A stretch of DNA of 64,000 bases from Psychrobacter coccoides (GTDB lineage Bacteria > Pseudomonadota > Gammaproteobacteria > Pseudomonadales > Moraxellaceae), in contig NZ_JAGBKM010000016.1 in the NCBI RefSeq assembly GCF_017498085.1, positions 1-64,000 on the forward strand, written 5' to 3'. A model generated the notes under the pieces. That model searched no databases. It worked only from the letters and a program-made list of their open reading frames with translations, and was not told where the DNA came from. Made by a program: the position numbers and the translations under genes. Below, one piece after another: positions 1-8,343 of the stretch. Within the stretch, counting starts at the first letter, position 1; each line of letters starts with the position of its first letter.

Positions 1-538
1 GGCATGGGCCAAGTCGGTATTGATTTAGGCTGTAAAGATGCCGCAGTCACTAGTGAAGGTGATCAGCTACAAATCAAAGTCACCCATCAATACGCTGAAA
101 AACTGGCCATCGCTCAAAGAGCCAAGAATAAAAAACGGGTTAAGGCCATTCACGCCAAGAGTAAAAACACCCGCCAAGATCTGATTCATAAATTCACATC
201 AAAGCTTGTCAAAGCCAACAGCCTAATCGTTGTTGGTAAAATCAAATCAAACTCATTCACTTCATCCAAACTGGCCAAATCCGTCTATGACGCTGGTTGG
301 TTTGAAATAAAGCGGCAACTGGACTACAAATGCGCGAACGCAGGTTGCCACTATCTTGGAAGTCAATGAAGCGTACAGCACCCAAACCTGATCAAATTGC
401 GGCTCTCGCCAAGACAGTCCGAAAGGTAGATCAGGTCTTGGTATAAGAGTATGGTTTTGTCGTTCTTGTAAAACGACCCATAACAGAGATGTTAATGGAG
501 CAAAAAACATTCTCGCGGTCGGGCTTGGCCGTCTTTAG
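1..538 (+). pseudogene. decayed TnpB (IS200/IS605-type) gene, 5' end outside window
   Basis: This is the C-terminal half of a TnpB-like RNA-guided nuclease. The reading frame is open from the window edge and shows the first RuvC motif (GIDLG, about codon 5 of the visible part) and the second acidic region. Two lesions are visible. An extra G near 357-361 shifts the frame just before EVNEAYST, and the codon at 389-391 is TGA where the family normally has the first zinc-finger Cys. Beyond these, frame 2 still encodes SNCG, CRSC and the RuvC-III motif NRDVNGAKN, ending at TAG 536-538. The four-cysteine zinc finger and last catalytic Asp are therefore recognisable but cannot be joined to the N-terminal part. 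The protein is almost surely inactive. The full-length relative at 3835-4980 is a divergent family member, not a recent copy. Confidence 0.85.
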
Positions 539-540
539 TA

Positions 541-577
541 GCAATCCCCGTTCCTTTAGGTCGGGGAGGAAGTCAAC
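541..577 (+). mobile_element. right end of the decayed TnpB element (omega-RNA-like hairpin)
   Basis: Immediately after the tnpB remnant is a small hairpin (CCCCG 546-550 with CGGGG 562-566, loop containing CTTTAGGT) followed by GAGGAAGTCAAC. The same hairpin and tail occur, on the minus strand, at the right end of the intact tnpB element at 3773-3803. Conservation between two otherwise divergent elements marks this as the functional right end. In the IS200/IS605 family this end encodes the 3' scaffold of the omega-RNA, and the sequence beyond GTCAAC would be the guide. The role is inferred; the conserved sequence is seen. Confidence 0.55.
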
Positions 578-698
578 TGAAAGTCACTATAACTTACTTA
601 TTCATATAATGACATCGATTGCTATTAAGTTATAACAATAGGCAAGACTTGCGAAACCTTGGACAAGGTCTCGTTAGATGAGTGGGTTTATATTTATT

Positions 699-1901
699 CT
701 AACTCGCCAAATCATTCATATTGACGATAGGTAGCATGACTGCCATCACAATGATCATCACCACTACGCCCATCAACACCAACATCAAAGGCTCTAGTAA
801 CGATAGTAAGGTGCTGATGAAGTTAGTCGCTTCAGCTTCTTGCATATTGGCGGCACGGCTGAGCATACTTTCAAGCTCTCCTGAGTTCTCGCCACTTTTG
901 ATCATCTGCACCATCATCGGTGGAAAGTAGGCAGATTTTTCTAGCTGACTTGAGAGGCTAGCCCCTTCGGTGACTCTATCGGCGGCATCGGTAATGGTCT
1001 TTTGAATGTGTAGATTGGTGGTGACTGCCGCCCCGATATGCAACGCCTCAATCAAGGGTACCCCCGAGCGCACCAGTATCGCTAGCGTGCTGGCAAAGCG
1101 AGCCGCATTCAGGCCTTTGGACAGTCGGGCCAGTATCGGTAGTTTGAGTACCAGACTATCGATAGTCAACTTGCCTGCCTGTGTCTGTGCAAAACGATAA
1201 AGTAGCAACGCCACACCAACAAGCAGCAGCAACATCAACCACCACCACTCGGTGATGGCGTTAGAGATGGCCAATACCACTTGTGTAATCAGTGGTAGCG
1301 CCTGCTCTGATTGCTCAAACACCTTGACGATTTTGGGCACCACAAAGCTCATCAGCCCCATGATAACGGTAAACGCCATGACCATCAGCACAATCGGATA
1401 GACCATCGCCCCTTGGATTTTCTTTTGCAGTGCAAAGCGGTTTTCGGTGTAATCGGCCAGCTGATTGAGGATCAGATCCAAATGACCTGACTTTTCGCCA
1501 GCGGCAATGGTGGCGATATACAAAGGTGGGAAACTGGCGGCTTGCTGCAGAGCACGAGCGAGGCTTAAGCCCTCTAAAACATGCGAGCGCACAGCCAACA
1601 TCAGAGATTTGATGTGAGTTTTGGGAGATTGTTTGGCAACGGCGGCGAGTGCTTCTTCAAGCGGAATGCCTGCAGCGAGTAGCACAGACAGCTGACGGGT
1701 GAGCAACGCCAGCTCATAAGCGGAAGGCTTTTTATAACGATTACGCTGCCGACCCTGCTGCTGATTAACCGCATTGACCTCGACGGGCATCCAGTCTTTA
1801 TCTCGCAGCTGTTGGCGTACTTGCCGTGCCGAGTCGCCTTCTAACAGCCCCTTACGGACAGCGCCCTGATCATCAAGCGCTTTATAATGATAAGCAGGCA
1901 T
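699..1901 (-). CDS. gspF: type II secretion inner-membrane protein GspF
   Basis: The 400-residue product is the polytopic inner-membrane platform protein of the type II secretion system. It links the cytoplasmic ATPase GspE to the pseudopilus. The N-terminus (YHYKALDDQGAVRKG, then LEGDSARQVRQQLR) is characteristic of GspF rather than PilC. Two homologous T2SSF cytoplasmic domains follow (about residues 70-190 and 270-390). Hydrophobic segments lie near residues 165-195, 215-235 and 365-395, as usual for the family, and the length is normal. The start is the only in-frame ATG before the conserved N-terminus. The partner ATPase gspE lies 8.2 kb away at 10115-11656 on the same strand, so the T2SS genes are scattered. 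A gene of unknown function ends 54 bp upstream in the same direction. Confidence 0.9.
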   Translation of the reverse strand: MPAYHYKALDDQGAVRKGLLEGDSARQVRQQLRDKDWMPVEVNAVNQQQGRQRNRYKKPSAYELALLTRQLSVLLAAGIPLEEALAAVAKQSPKTHIKSLMLAVRSHVLEGLSLARALQQAASFPPLYIATIAAGEKSGHLDLILNQLADYTENRFALQKKIQGAMVYPIVLMVMAFTVIMGLMSFVVPKIVKVFEQSEQALPLITQVVLAISNAITEWWWLMLLLLVGVALLLYRFAQTQAGKLTIDSLVLKLPILARLSKGLNAARFASTLAILVRSGVPLIEALHIGAAVTTNLHIQKTITDAADRVTEGASLSSQLEKSAYFPPMMVQMIKSGENSGELESMLSRAANMQEAEATNFISTLLSLLEPLMLVLMGVVVMIIVMAVMLPIVNMNDLAS

Positions 1902-1955
1902 GGCAAAAAATCCTAAGATTAGCTCATAGTGAGCACTTACAGATACAGCAGCGGT

Positions 1956-2927
1956 TTAAAATAAAGGCGTAGAGTCGTTGCTTTCAGGCATCATGCCCTG
2001 CAGTAGTAGGACATCCAGATGCTGCTGCTGCAGTTTTTTGTCAAAATCATTGACCTCAGCGATGAGCATTTTTTCTATACGTTTATCAGACACATAGACG
2101 CTGAGCCGCGCACAAATCACGGCCAACTGATAGACACGCTTCTTACAATAACCATCAAGACCTTGCAACAAACGTACCATATATGGGGTTTCAAGACTGG
2201 CATAATCGTAACCCTCAACGACATCCTCGCCGAGCGCTGTGACGCCATAACTGATCGATAAGTGCGCACAGAAATAGCAGCTGAACAAATAACCAATCAC
2301 ATGGCCGATATAATAAGCCCGATCATAAGTAAAGCTACTGACCCCAAAGTGCCCCAATACATAGCTATTTAAACTGGCTTGGTCACGGATAGGTTTGGGA
2401 TGACGCAGGTTGCCAAGGGTGGCAATACGCAGTGGGTTGTGGCCGTCTTGTGCAGTCAGCTGCCAGCCAGCTGGCTTTTGTGCAGGCATATGCCGCACGA
2501 TATCAGCGATGATATCATCGACGACGTGCAGCTGCTGCCACAGTCTCTCTAGCGCATCGACATCGAGCAGGCCCCGTTTGTCCAATTGCTGCGCCAGCTT
2601 ATACTGCTGATACTCTGCAAACTGTGACTTTAATGTCTGTACCAAGTAGGTCGGTCGTGTCTCTGCGGGCGCCAAGTACAAAAGCCGTGTACGCTCATGC
2701 TGCTGGTGATAAAGCGCCAAACGTTGCTCGGCAATAGTCGACGCTAAGTCCGCAGTATCAGTTGATTGATGGGTATCACTGATTATGTCGTCTATAGGCG
2801 TAGGAGGCGTAGGCGTAGTAAATAAAGCAAGCAAATCCGCTTTACTCAACGGCACAGAGAAATATTTTTCCGGCTCACCGTCTGTGTTGACATGGGATAG
2901 GCTGTGTTCAAAAGTCGGTTGGGTCAT
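1956..2927 (-). CDS. uncharacterised 323-residue protein upstream of gspF
   Basis: I do not recognise this protein. It is 323 residues long with no signal peptide and no clear membrane segment. The first 70 residues are polar and proline/threonine-rich. The centre is helical with many Gln/Leu (about 75-160), and the C-terminal half contains several Cys and Tyr (for example CYFCAHLSISYGV). A cytoplasmic, mostly alpha-helical protein is the most that can be inferred. It is on the same strand as gspF with a 54-bp gap and no terminator between, so the two are probably cotranscribed. Composition resembles the neighbours, and the frame is uninterrupted over almost 1 kb, which supports a real gene. 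Confidence 0.75.
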   Translation of the reverse strand: MTQPTFEHSLSHVNTDGEPEKYFSVPLSKADLLALFTTPTPPTPIDDIISDTHQSTDTADLASTIAEQRLALYHQQHERTRLLYLAPAETRPTYLVQTLKSQFAEYQQYKLAQQLDKRGLLDVDALERLWQQLHVVDDIIADIVRHMPAQKPAGWQLTAQDGHNPLRIATLGNLRHPKPIRDQASLNSYVLGHFGVSSFTYDRAYYIGHVIGYLFSCYFCAHLSISYGVTALGEDVVEGYDYASLETPYMVRLLQGLDGYCKKRVYQLAVICARLSVYVSDKRIEKMLIAEVNDFDKKLQQQHLDVLLLQGMMPESNDSTPLF

Positions 2928-3143
2928 AGCGTACCATCAACAGCAAAAAATAAACGCTGCCTCAGTGACTAAAAAGGCTGCACTAAGGCAGTACACAGTT
3001 ATATAGTACCTGAACCCCACTCTATTGTCAGCTCTAGTATCGTTATCCGACTGGCCATGCATCAAATTTAGACGAAAAAAAATACCAACAAAGGCAATTG
3101 ATAAAAAATTAAATAAGAGGAGAGAAAAATAGAAGAGAGAAAT

Positions 3144-3220
3144 TGGGGCGACTGATGGGACTCGAACCCACGACAACCGAGATCACAACCCGGGGCTCTA
3201 CCAACTGAGCTACAGCCGCC
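3144..3220 (-). tRNA. tRNA-His (anticodon GTG)
   Basis: The minus strand folds as a full cloverleaf with D loop AGCTCAGTTGGTAGAG, anticodon loop containing GTG, and T loop GGTTCGAGTCC. It has the extra 5' G (position -1) opposite discriminator C73, which is the histidine identity element. The CCA end is encoded (TGG on the plus strand at 3144-3146). It is the last of three tRNA genes in a row on this strand. Confidence 0.96.
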
Positions 3221-3258
3221 ATAATGATTGCCGAGAATGGCAAGACATACAGGCTAAA

Positions 3259-3335
3259 TGGCGCGCCTGGCAGGATTCGAACCTGCGACCACCTACTTAG
3301 AAGGCAGGTGCTCTATCCAACTGAGCTACAGGCGC
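3259..3335 (-). tRNA. tRNA-Arg (anticodon TCT)
   Basis: On the minus strand the 7-bp acceptor stem (GCGCCTG with CAGGCGC), the D loop, the anticodon loop CTTCTAA and the T loop GGTTCGAATCC are all present. The discriminator is G73 and the CCA end is encoded. The anticodon TCT reads AGA/AGG arginine codons. It lies 38 bp upstream of tRNA-His and the two are probably cotranscribed. Confidence 0.96.
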
Positions 3336-3405
3336 TCTTATGGGCTTTTATATATTTAGGCCAGCTCGTAATCAAAGATATATTAAGAACTAAACCATTA
3401 TACAT

Positions 3406-3425
3406 AAAAAAAAGCCTGTAAGGCT
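3406..3425 (-). terminator. small terminator-like hairpin after tRNA-Pro
   Basis: On the minus strand AGCCT-TAC-AGGCT is followed by eight T residues. It lies between tRNA-Pro and tRNA-Arg. The stem is only 5 bp, so termination may be partial. Confidence 0.4.
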
Positions 3426-3436
3426 CTTAAAATAGA

Positions 3437-3513
<77 letters not shown>

Positions 3514-3772
3514 AAATTCTCTATTGTCACGGTAGCTTGTTGATTAATGGGTTATCGGTAATACCGCTAACTATTAATGTTCCTCGCTATCGAGGTGCAT
3601 ATAATAAGGGGTAACGTTAGGTATGTCAACCTCTATTTTCAATCTATTTTACAGAACTGCTGTTTTTTAATAACAGGCTGCTGTAAACGAGACGATACGG
3701 TGACCAACATCCTTTGTTATCTCCTTATGGGCGCCATTATAACAGAGTCTGTCGAATATTCAACAGGCTTTA

Positions 3773-3834
3773 GTTGACCTCCTCCCCGACCTAAATGGCG
3801 GGGATTCCTAGCATCGCTACTAGGACTTCCTAAT
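3773..3834 (-). mobile_element. right end and putative omega-RNA 3' scaffold of the intact TnpB element
   Basis: Downstream of tnpB on the minus strand are two hairpins. CCTAG (3807-3811) pairs with CTAGG (3820-3824), and CCCCG (3784-3788) pairs with CGGGG (3799-3803). They are followed by GAGGAGGTCAAC ending at 3773. The second hairpin and the tail are shared with the decayed element at 541-577. In TnpB systems the omega-RNA spans the 3' end of tnpB and the right end of the element, and its guide is the flanking DNA. Here that would begin at 3772 and run towards lower coordinates. The exact RNA ends are not known. Confidence 0.55.
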
Positions 3835-4980
3835 TCAACGAGAATTACTTATGCAGACTGGCCGCGCAAGACTTACATTCTCTCCAAAGGCTAACCCTGC
3901 CAGCCCGGCAGTTTTAATATTGATGGCAGCATTGGTATCACGGTCATGGTCAGCACTGCATTCAGGGCAGACCCAACGGCGAGTATCAAGCGCCAAAAAC
4001 GGTAGTATGTACCCACAACCAGAACAGCGCTTAGAGCTTGGGAAAAACTGGTCTATCTTAGAGATAGAGCGACCCGCCCAATCAGCCTTGTATTCTAGTT
4101 GCCGTACAAATTCACCCCAACTGGCGTCGCTGATGTGCTTAGCAAGCTTAGGGTTTTTAATCATGTTCTTAACTCGAAGTGTTTCTACACAAACAACTTG
4201 GTTATCGTTGATTAGTTTGCGAGACAACTTGTGCAAGTTATCTAATCGACAATCGGAGATTTTAGCGTGAATACGAGCTACTTTAAGACGAGCCTTAGCA
4301 CGATTGGCAGAACCAAGCTTTTTACGGCTCAGTCTTTGTTGTGCACGGGCAAGCTTCTTAGCGTATTTAGCTGTGTGACGGGGATTGTCAACTTTAGAAC
4401 CAGCATCGGTTACGAACAGGTGCTTTATACCAACGTCAACACCAATACTGGCATCAGACTTTGGCAATGCTTGGTTTTCAAACTCGCACAAGCACGATAC
4501 AAAGTAGCGTCCTGCACGGTCTTTGGTAATAGTGATAGTGCTAGGTGCGCTAGGCAATTCCCTAGACCATCTGATATTAAGCGGTTCTTTATTCTTAGCA
4601 ATGTAGATATTGCCGTCTTTATACTTAAAGGCGCTCTTAGTAAATTCAGCAGACTGCTTATGCTTCTTGGATTTAAAAGTAGGGTATTTAGCTCGACCCT
4701 CAAAGAAGTTCTTGAAGGCGGTTTGCTGATGGCGCAAAGCTTGCTGAGTAGGGACGCAAGATACGTCATTCAAAAAGCTAAGCTCAGGTTGCTTCTTAAG
4801 CTGAGTAAGCTTAGCGCTGGCTTGGACATAGCCTATCTTGGCCTTGCTTTGATAGTATTCATCAGAGCGCCAGCGCAAAATAGAGTTATACACAAATCGG
4901 ACACAGCCAAACGTCCGAGCAAGCAATATAGCTTGTTCATCGGTTGGGTAAAATCGGAATTTGTAGGCTCTATTTTTCAT
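3835..4980 (-). CDS. tnpB: TnpB, RNA-guided RuvC-type endonuclease of an IS200/IS605-type element
   Basis: The 381-residue protein has the full TnpB layout. An N-terminal OrfB helix-turn-helix region starts with MKNRAYKFRFYPTDEQ. The RuvC-like nuclease has catalytic acidic residues D182 (in GVDVG), E266 (in CVETL) and D348 (in DHDRDTNAA). The zinc finger between them uses C319, C322, C338 and C341. TnpB uses an omega-RNA from the element's right end to cut target DNA next to a short TAM and helps the element persist. No TnpA transposase gene is present, so this is an IS1341-type, TnpB-only element that would need TnpA in trans to move. All key residues are intact, and length is normal for the family. 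Confidence 0.93.
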   Translation of the reverse strand: MKNRAYKFRFYPTDEQAILLARTFGCVRFVYNSILRWRSDEYYQSKAKIGYVQASAKLTQLKKQPELSFLNDVSCVPTQQALRHQQTAFKNFFEGRAKYPTFKSKKHKQSAEFTKSAFKYKDGNIYIAKNKEPLNIRWSRELPSAPSTITITKDRAGRYFVSCLCEFENQALPKSDASIGVDVGIKHLFVTDAGSKVDNPRHTAKYAKKLARAQQRLSRKKLGSANRAKARLKVARIHAKISDCRLDNLHKLSRKLINDNQVVCVETLRVKNMIKNPKLAKHISDASWGEFVRQLEYKADWAGRSISKIDQFFPSSKRCSGCGYILPFLALDTRRWVCPECSADHDRDTNAAINIKTAGLAGLAFGENVSLARPVCISNSR

Positions 4981-5028
4981 AGCTCACATTTTAATACTAA
5001 TTTTGTGAGAAATCAAACATTAACTAAA

Positions 5029-5070
5029 AGTCTTTTCCTCCACGCGCTGAACCGCGTGGAGGAAAAGACT
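5029..5070. repeat. perfect 18-bp inverted repeat with 6-nt loop
   Basis: AGTCTTTTCCTCCACGCG (5029-5046) is followed by a 6-nt spacer and its exact reverse complement (5053-5070). It lies about 50 bp upstream of the tnpB start. It may be the left-end hairpin of the IS200/IS605-type element or a regulatory hairpin. The palindrome itself is certain; the role is not. Confidence 0.75.
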
Positions 5071-5103
5071 GAGGAATAGAGATGAAAATTTTTGGTGCGC
5101 CAC

Positions 5104-5152
5104 GGTCGATGCACTCTAAAAAACACACTGCGCTACTGGGGCGTGTCTTCAT
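5104..5152. repeat. fragment of family-A repeat joined to a family-C repeat end
   Basis: Bases 5104-5141 match the left part of the TATAGTCGA repeats at 12737 and 50678 (shared GTCGAT-CACTCTAAAAA and GCTACTGG). The run from 5138 continues as GGGCGTGTCTTCA, which is the terminal sequence of the CTAG-flanked repeat at 8348-8514. It appears to be a junction of two element remnants. Confidence 0.5.
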
Positions 5153-5179
5153 CAAAAAATAAAGACCACGGCATGATTG

Positions 5180-6739
5180 TCAATCAATGATATCGTTGAG
5201 CATTCCGGTCAAGACATTAAACGGCATCAACCATAGCGTGGGCAGGCTTGGATGCTCTGAGCGATCAAGCGGTGAGGGATGCCGTAATGCCACGGCTTGA
5301 CGAGTGCTATCTGTGACTGGATAGACCAGCCAGACCTGTTGGGCGTGATAAACTTGAGCATAACTTGTCAATTGATAAGCATCGCTGGCACTGAGGTCAC
5401 GTGGGTGGGCCAAGTGCTTCCACTTGATATCAATAACATGACTACAATGAGTAGCGGTACTGGCACTACTGGCGTTGGCAGTATCTTTGGCAGCGTCAGC
5501 GCTGCTAGGGTTAGCTTTACGAGTATCACCTGCCACAGCCTTATCATAGACCAGCAGATCTGGCTGCATAGACAAGCACGCCTGCCCAGAGTCATCACTG
5601 AGCCACACCTGTTTTGCTTGAAAGTATGTCTGATAGCGTGGAGATTTGTCGCTCGTTGTCTGAGTAAACCACTCAGAAATACGATGCGTGGCCCACTGCT
5701 CAAACGCTTGATTCATATTGATTAGCAAACATAAACGCAGCGGCGAGTGATGATAGCTGGACTGAGGCTGGGACAGACTACCGCCTGCGACCTGGCTGGA
5801 CTGCTGCACCTGTAATAGCCAATATGCCAGATCCAAAAGCTGCTGAGCGCCGTGCCGCTGTACACTTGCCAATGGCTGCCTGTCTAGCTGGTGCTTGGCG
5901 ACCAGATACAAAGACTCAAGCTGCCCCAGCTCATGCAGGCTAAGCGCAGTGATTTGTCGCCATGGCATCACTGCCGCAGACCATGACACTGACTGAGCAC
6001 AATATCTGTCTTGTGAGCGTACCAACTGCCCTATCAAGTGCAAGGCGCTTTTAATGAAGCGGTTGGCTAGCGTCTCTGCGCTGAGCTGACTGACTTCACT
6101 GACAAACAAGTGTGGCTGATGCAGATTGCGCCTTAGCTGCTCTTTGATCAACAGCTTGCCTTGTAACATAGACTGATTGCGCTGTTGTGTCTGATACTGC
6201 TTGGTTGGCTGATAAGCCGTTAACAGCTGTAAAAACTGCGTGACAAACCAATGCGACATAGGAGGTGTTTGTGCAGATAGTGGCGAAAGATGCGGACTAA
6301 GCTGACCTAAATTTTTTGTGTGAAGCAGTTTGCGGCGATGCGCTACTGCCGTTAAGTCAGATAGCATCTGCTGCACCCAGTAACGGCTACGCAAAATATG
6401 ACCCTCATCTGACGCACGGTCACTTGGCACACCAGCGATGGGTTTGGGCAAAATCTCAAGCGTGATGCCACTCGGCAAAACAATTACCCCTATATAATGA
6501 CCGACTTTTAATCGCCATTGTCCCTGTTTGCGCTGGATGCTAAACACTGCCAGCTCTTGCGCCAATAACCACTCAAAATCTGCCGCTTGCGTAAAGTCTT
6601 GCACACTCAAATACTGATGTTCAAACACACTGATGACTGAGGCATCAGTGGCCTTGACGCCAGTGGCATTAGCGCCACTCGTAGCTTGGATGCCAGCAGG
6701 ATTAGCAGTGCCGTAGGTATGGTCAATCATGGATATCAA
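5180..6739 (-). CDS. mcrC: McrC-like nuclease subunit of a modification-dependent restriction system
   Basis: The 519-residue product matches the McrC family. The N-terminal half has the characteristic GVIVLPSGITLEILPKP strand (about residues 84-100), which contributes to the binding of the McrB ring. The C-terminal half has a PD-(D/E)xK nuclease core with P393-D394, D437-I438-K439 and a downstream Q456. McrC supplies the endonuclease and stimulates the McrB GTPase. The gene overlaps mcrB by 4 bp (ATGA at 6736-6739), a strong sign of translational coupling. An Ala/Ser/Thr-rich, probably disordered insert (about 401-432) sits between the two catalytic strands. The first 33 residues are also low-complexity, so a later start is possible. 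A TnpB element lies directly downstream. Confidence 0.85.
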   Translation of the reverse strand: MISMIDHTYGTANPAGIQATSGANATGVKATDASVISVFEHQYLSVQDFTQAADFEWLLAQELAVFSIQRKQGQWRLKVGHYIGVIVLPSGITLEILPKPIAGVPSDRASDEGHILRSRYWVQQMLSDLTAVAHRRKLLHTKNLGQLSPHLSPLSAQTPPMSHWFVTQFLQLLTAYQPTKQYQTQQRNQSMLQGKLLIKEQLRRNLHQPHLFVSEVSQLSAETLANRFIKSALHLIGQLVRSQDRYCAQSVSWSAAVMPWRQITALSLHELGQLESLYLVAKHQLDRQPLASVQRHGAQQLLDLAYWLLQVQQSSQVAGGSLSQPQSSYHHSPLRLCLLINMNQAFEQWATHRISEWFTQTTSDKSPRYQTYFQAKQVWLSDDSGQACLSMQPDLLVYDKAVAGDTRKANPSSADAAKDTANASSASTATHCSHVIDIKWKHLAHPRDLSASDAYQLTSYAQVYHAQQVWLVYPVTDSTRQAVALRHPSPLDRSEHPSLPTLWLMPFNVLTGMLNDIID

Positions 6740-8286
6740 TACAAACGCTGATAGACATCAGCACGGGCAAACTCGCCTGTCTGTGCGATGAGATCTGGAT
6801 TGATACGATAATTGCCTACATTTATCGCTGCGCCTAAAAATGCATTGGGTACGTGATGGTTAGAGTTGGGACTGAGCTGTCGGTCAGCCTTGCCAGCCTG
6901 TTGGGGTGACACGCCCTGACTGTCTTGAATAAACTGTGCGCTAGCAGGCTGCGCATCATCATTAAACAAATACTGTAGTAGCGCCACTTGTCCGCCAGCA
7001 GCTTGTGCCAACTGCGGAATGATCTGCTCAACCAAAGCCGCTCGCAGCTGCGCTAACGTCTGTACCGATAATAAAAACGCATGGCCCAACTGAGCATCCT
7101 GTCCTAACGTCTGTGTGATGCGCTGATTTAGACCTGTCAGGACTTTTGCCAAATCAATCGTCTCTAGCGAGTCATTTTTATCTCGGTGATGGTTTTCTAA
7201 GCTGCCATGAGCCGCCGAGCTAGTAAATGTCTGCTCAGAAATCTGAATCACAGCCAACAGCTCAGGCTGCGGCGGACAATCGACAAAACGAAAGCGCCGA
7301 CGCAATGCCATATCCAGCGGTGCCAATGAATGATCTTGGGTATTCATAGTGGCATAGATATCGACATTAGCAGGTACGCTAAACGCCCGTCCAGAGTAGG
7401 CCAAATTGACTTGCATGGCCTGTGCCTGTCCAGCACGTTTGTCAGGCTCGATCAAGCTTAGCAGCTCACCGAATACTCGTGACACATTGGCACGGTTGAT
7501 CTCATCGACTAGCATGGCATAGCGATGGTCAGGATCGTTAGCCGCCCGCTGGCAAAGACGTAAAAAAGCGCCATCTTGAATGTCATAGTGCATCTGCTGA
7601 CTTTGCGCTACTGACGGATTGGGAGCTGAATGGGCTGATGAACTCGGGACAACGATTGGGCGAATGCCTTCGACAAACTCCTCATAACCATAAGCTTGAT
7701 GAAAGCTGACCATGCTATAGCGCTGTGTGCTCAGCGCTTGATTGTCTCGCTGCGCTTGACGAAAGTCTGCCAGCTGCTGCGCCAAATCATCAAGTAAGGC
7801 CATACTATTGCGTAGTAGATACCAGCTGCCGCTGTCATCTTTATCAAAGTAAGGCTGGGCGGCACGGTTTTTATGCGAGACTGTCTTTGAGTGGGCAGGG
7901 CTGTGCGTCTGTAGCACTGACCATGCCGTATTATTGAGGTTTTTGTTACGTTCATTTTGGGCCGCTTTGGCGACAAAAAACTCATGACTCACGATCTCAG
8001 GAACCTTGAGCAAGTCTTGCTGCTGCGTCTTTAGATCTAAAAACACCAAGCACACCACTTCGCGCCAGCTTAGCTCATACAGCAGCTGTGACAGCAGCTC
8101 ATGAGTGCTGGTCGTCGGCAACTGCTCGGTATACTGCTTGGCAATCTGCAACAACCGATAAGTCTTACCAGTGCCAGCGACACCCGTATAAATAATATTG
8201 ATAGGCTGGGTATGATCCAAACGGTTCAGGGAAACACCACTCATAAATAAACTCAGCAGGTCATTAGGGTTCATGATTGCGCTCAT
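6736..8286 (-). CDS. mcrB: McrB-like AAA+ GTPase/ATPase with an internal winged-helix-like insert
   Basis: The 516-residue protein is the motor subunit of the McrBC-type restriction pair. Walker A is GVAGTGKT (35-42), the McrB-family motif is FHQAYGYEEFVEGIRP (195-210), Walker B is YAMLVDEINRANVSRVFGEL (256-275), the NTxD motif is MNTQD (314-318) and the arginine-finger region is ALRRRFRF (327-334). E. coli McrB begins with a methylcytosine-binding domain of about 160 residues; here only about 30 residues precede the AAA+ core. Instead, residues 71-158 look like a winged helix (TWRE-like start SWREVVCLVFLDL, central RNKNLNNTAWSVLQ, final strand GSWYLL). The mcrB name is by family; the recognised modification is unknown. 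Residues 445-478 are low-complexity. Confidence 0.82.
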   Translation of the reverse strand: MSAIMNPNDLLSLFMSGVSLNRLDHTQPINIIYTGVAGTGKTYRLLQIAKQYTEQLPTTSTHELLSQLLYELSWREVVCLVFLDLKTQQQDLLKVPEIVSHEFFVAKAAQNERNKNLNNTAWSVLQTHSPAHSKTVSHKNRAAQPYFDKDDSGSWYLLRNSMALLDDLAQQLADFRQAQRDNQALSTQRYSMVSFHQAYGYEEFVEGIRPIVVPSSSAHSAPNPSVAQSQQMHYDIQDGAFLRLCQRAANDPDHRYAMLVDEINRANVSRVFGELLSLIEPDKRAGQAQAMQVNLAYSGRAFSVPANVDIYATMNTQDHSLAPLDMALRRRFRFVDCPPQPELLAVIQISEQTFTSSAAHGSLENHHRDKNDSLETIDLAKVLTGLNQRITQTLGQDAQLGHAFLLSVQTLAQLRAALVEQIIPQLAQAAGGQVALLQYLFNDDAQPASAQFIQDSQGVSPQQAGKADRQLSPNSNHHVPNAFLGAAINVGNYRINPDLIAQTGEFARADVYQRLY

Positions 8287-8343
8287 TGAATGTTTAACAC
8301 ACTCTAATGTTTAACACGCTCTATATTGTATTTTTTGAGCGTG

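Noticed and set aside
3224..3421. 65-codon open frame across the tRNA-Arg gene
   Set aside because: The peptide contains the GRIRTCDHLLRRQVLYPTELQ pattern, well known as spurious translation of the strand opposite a tRNA.
4267..5079. 270-codon plus-strand open frame
   Set aside because: It is fully antisense to the intact tnpB gene and the palindrome, has no recognisable domain and no ribosome-binding site.
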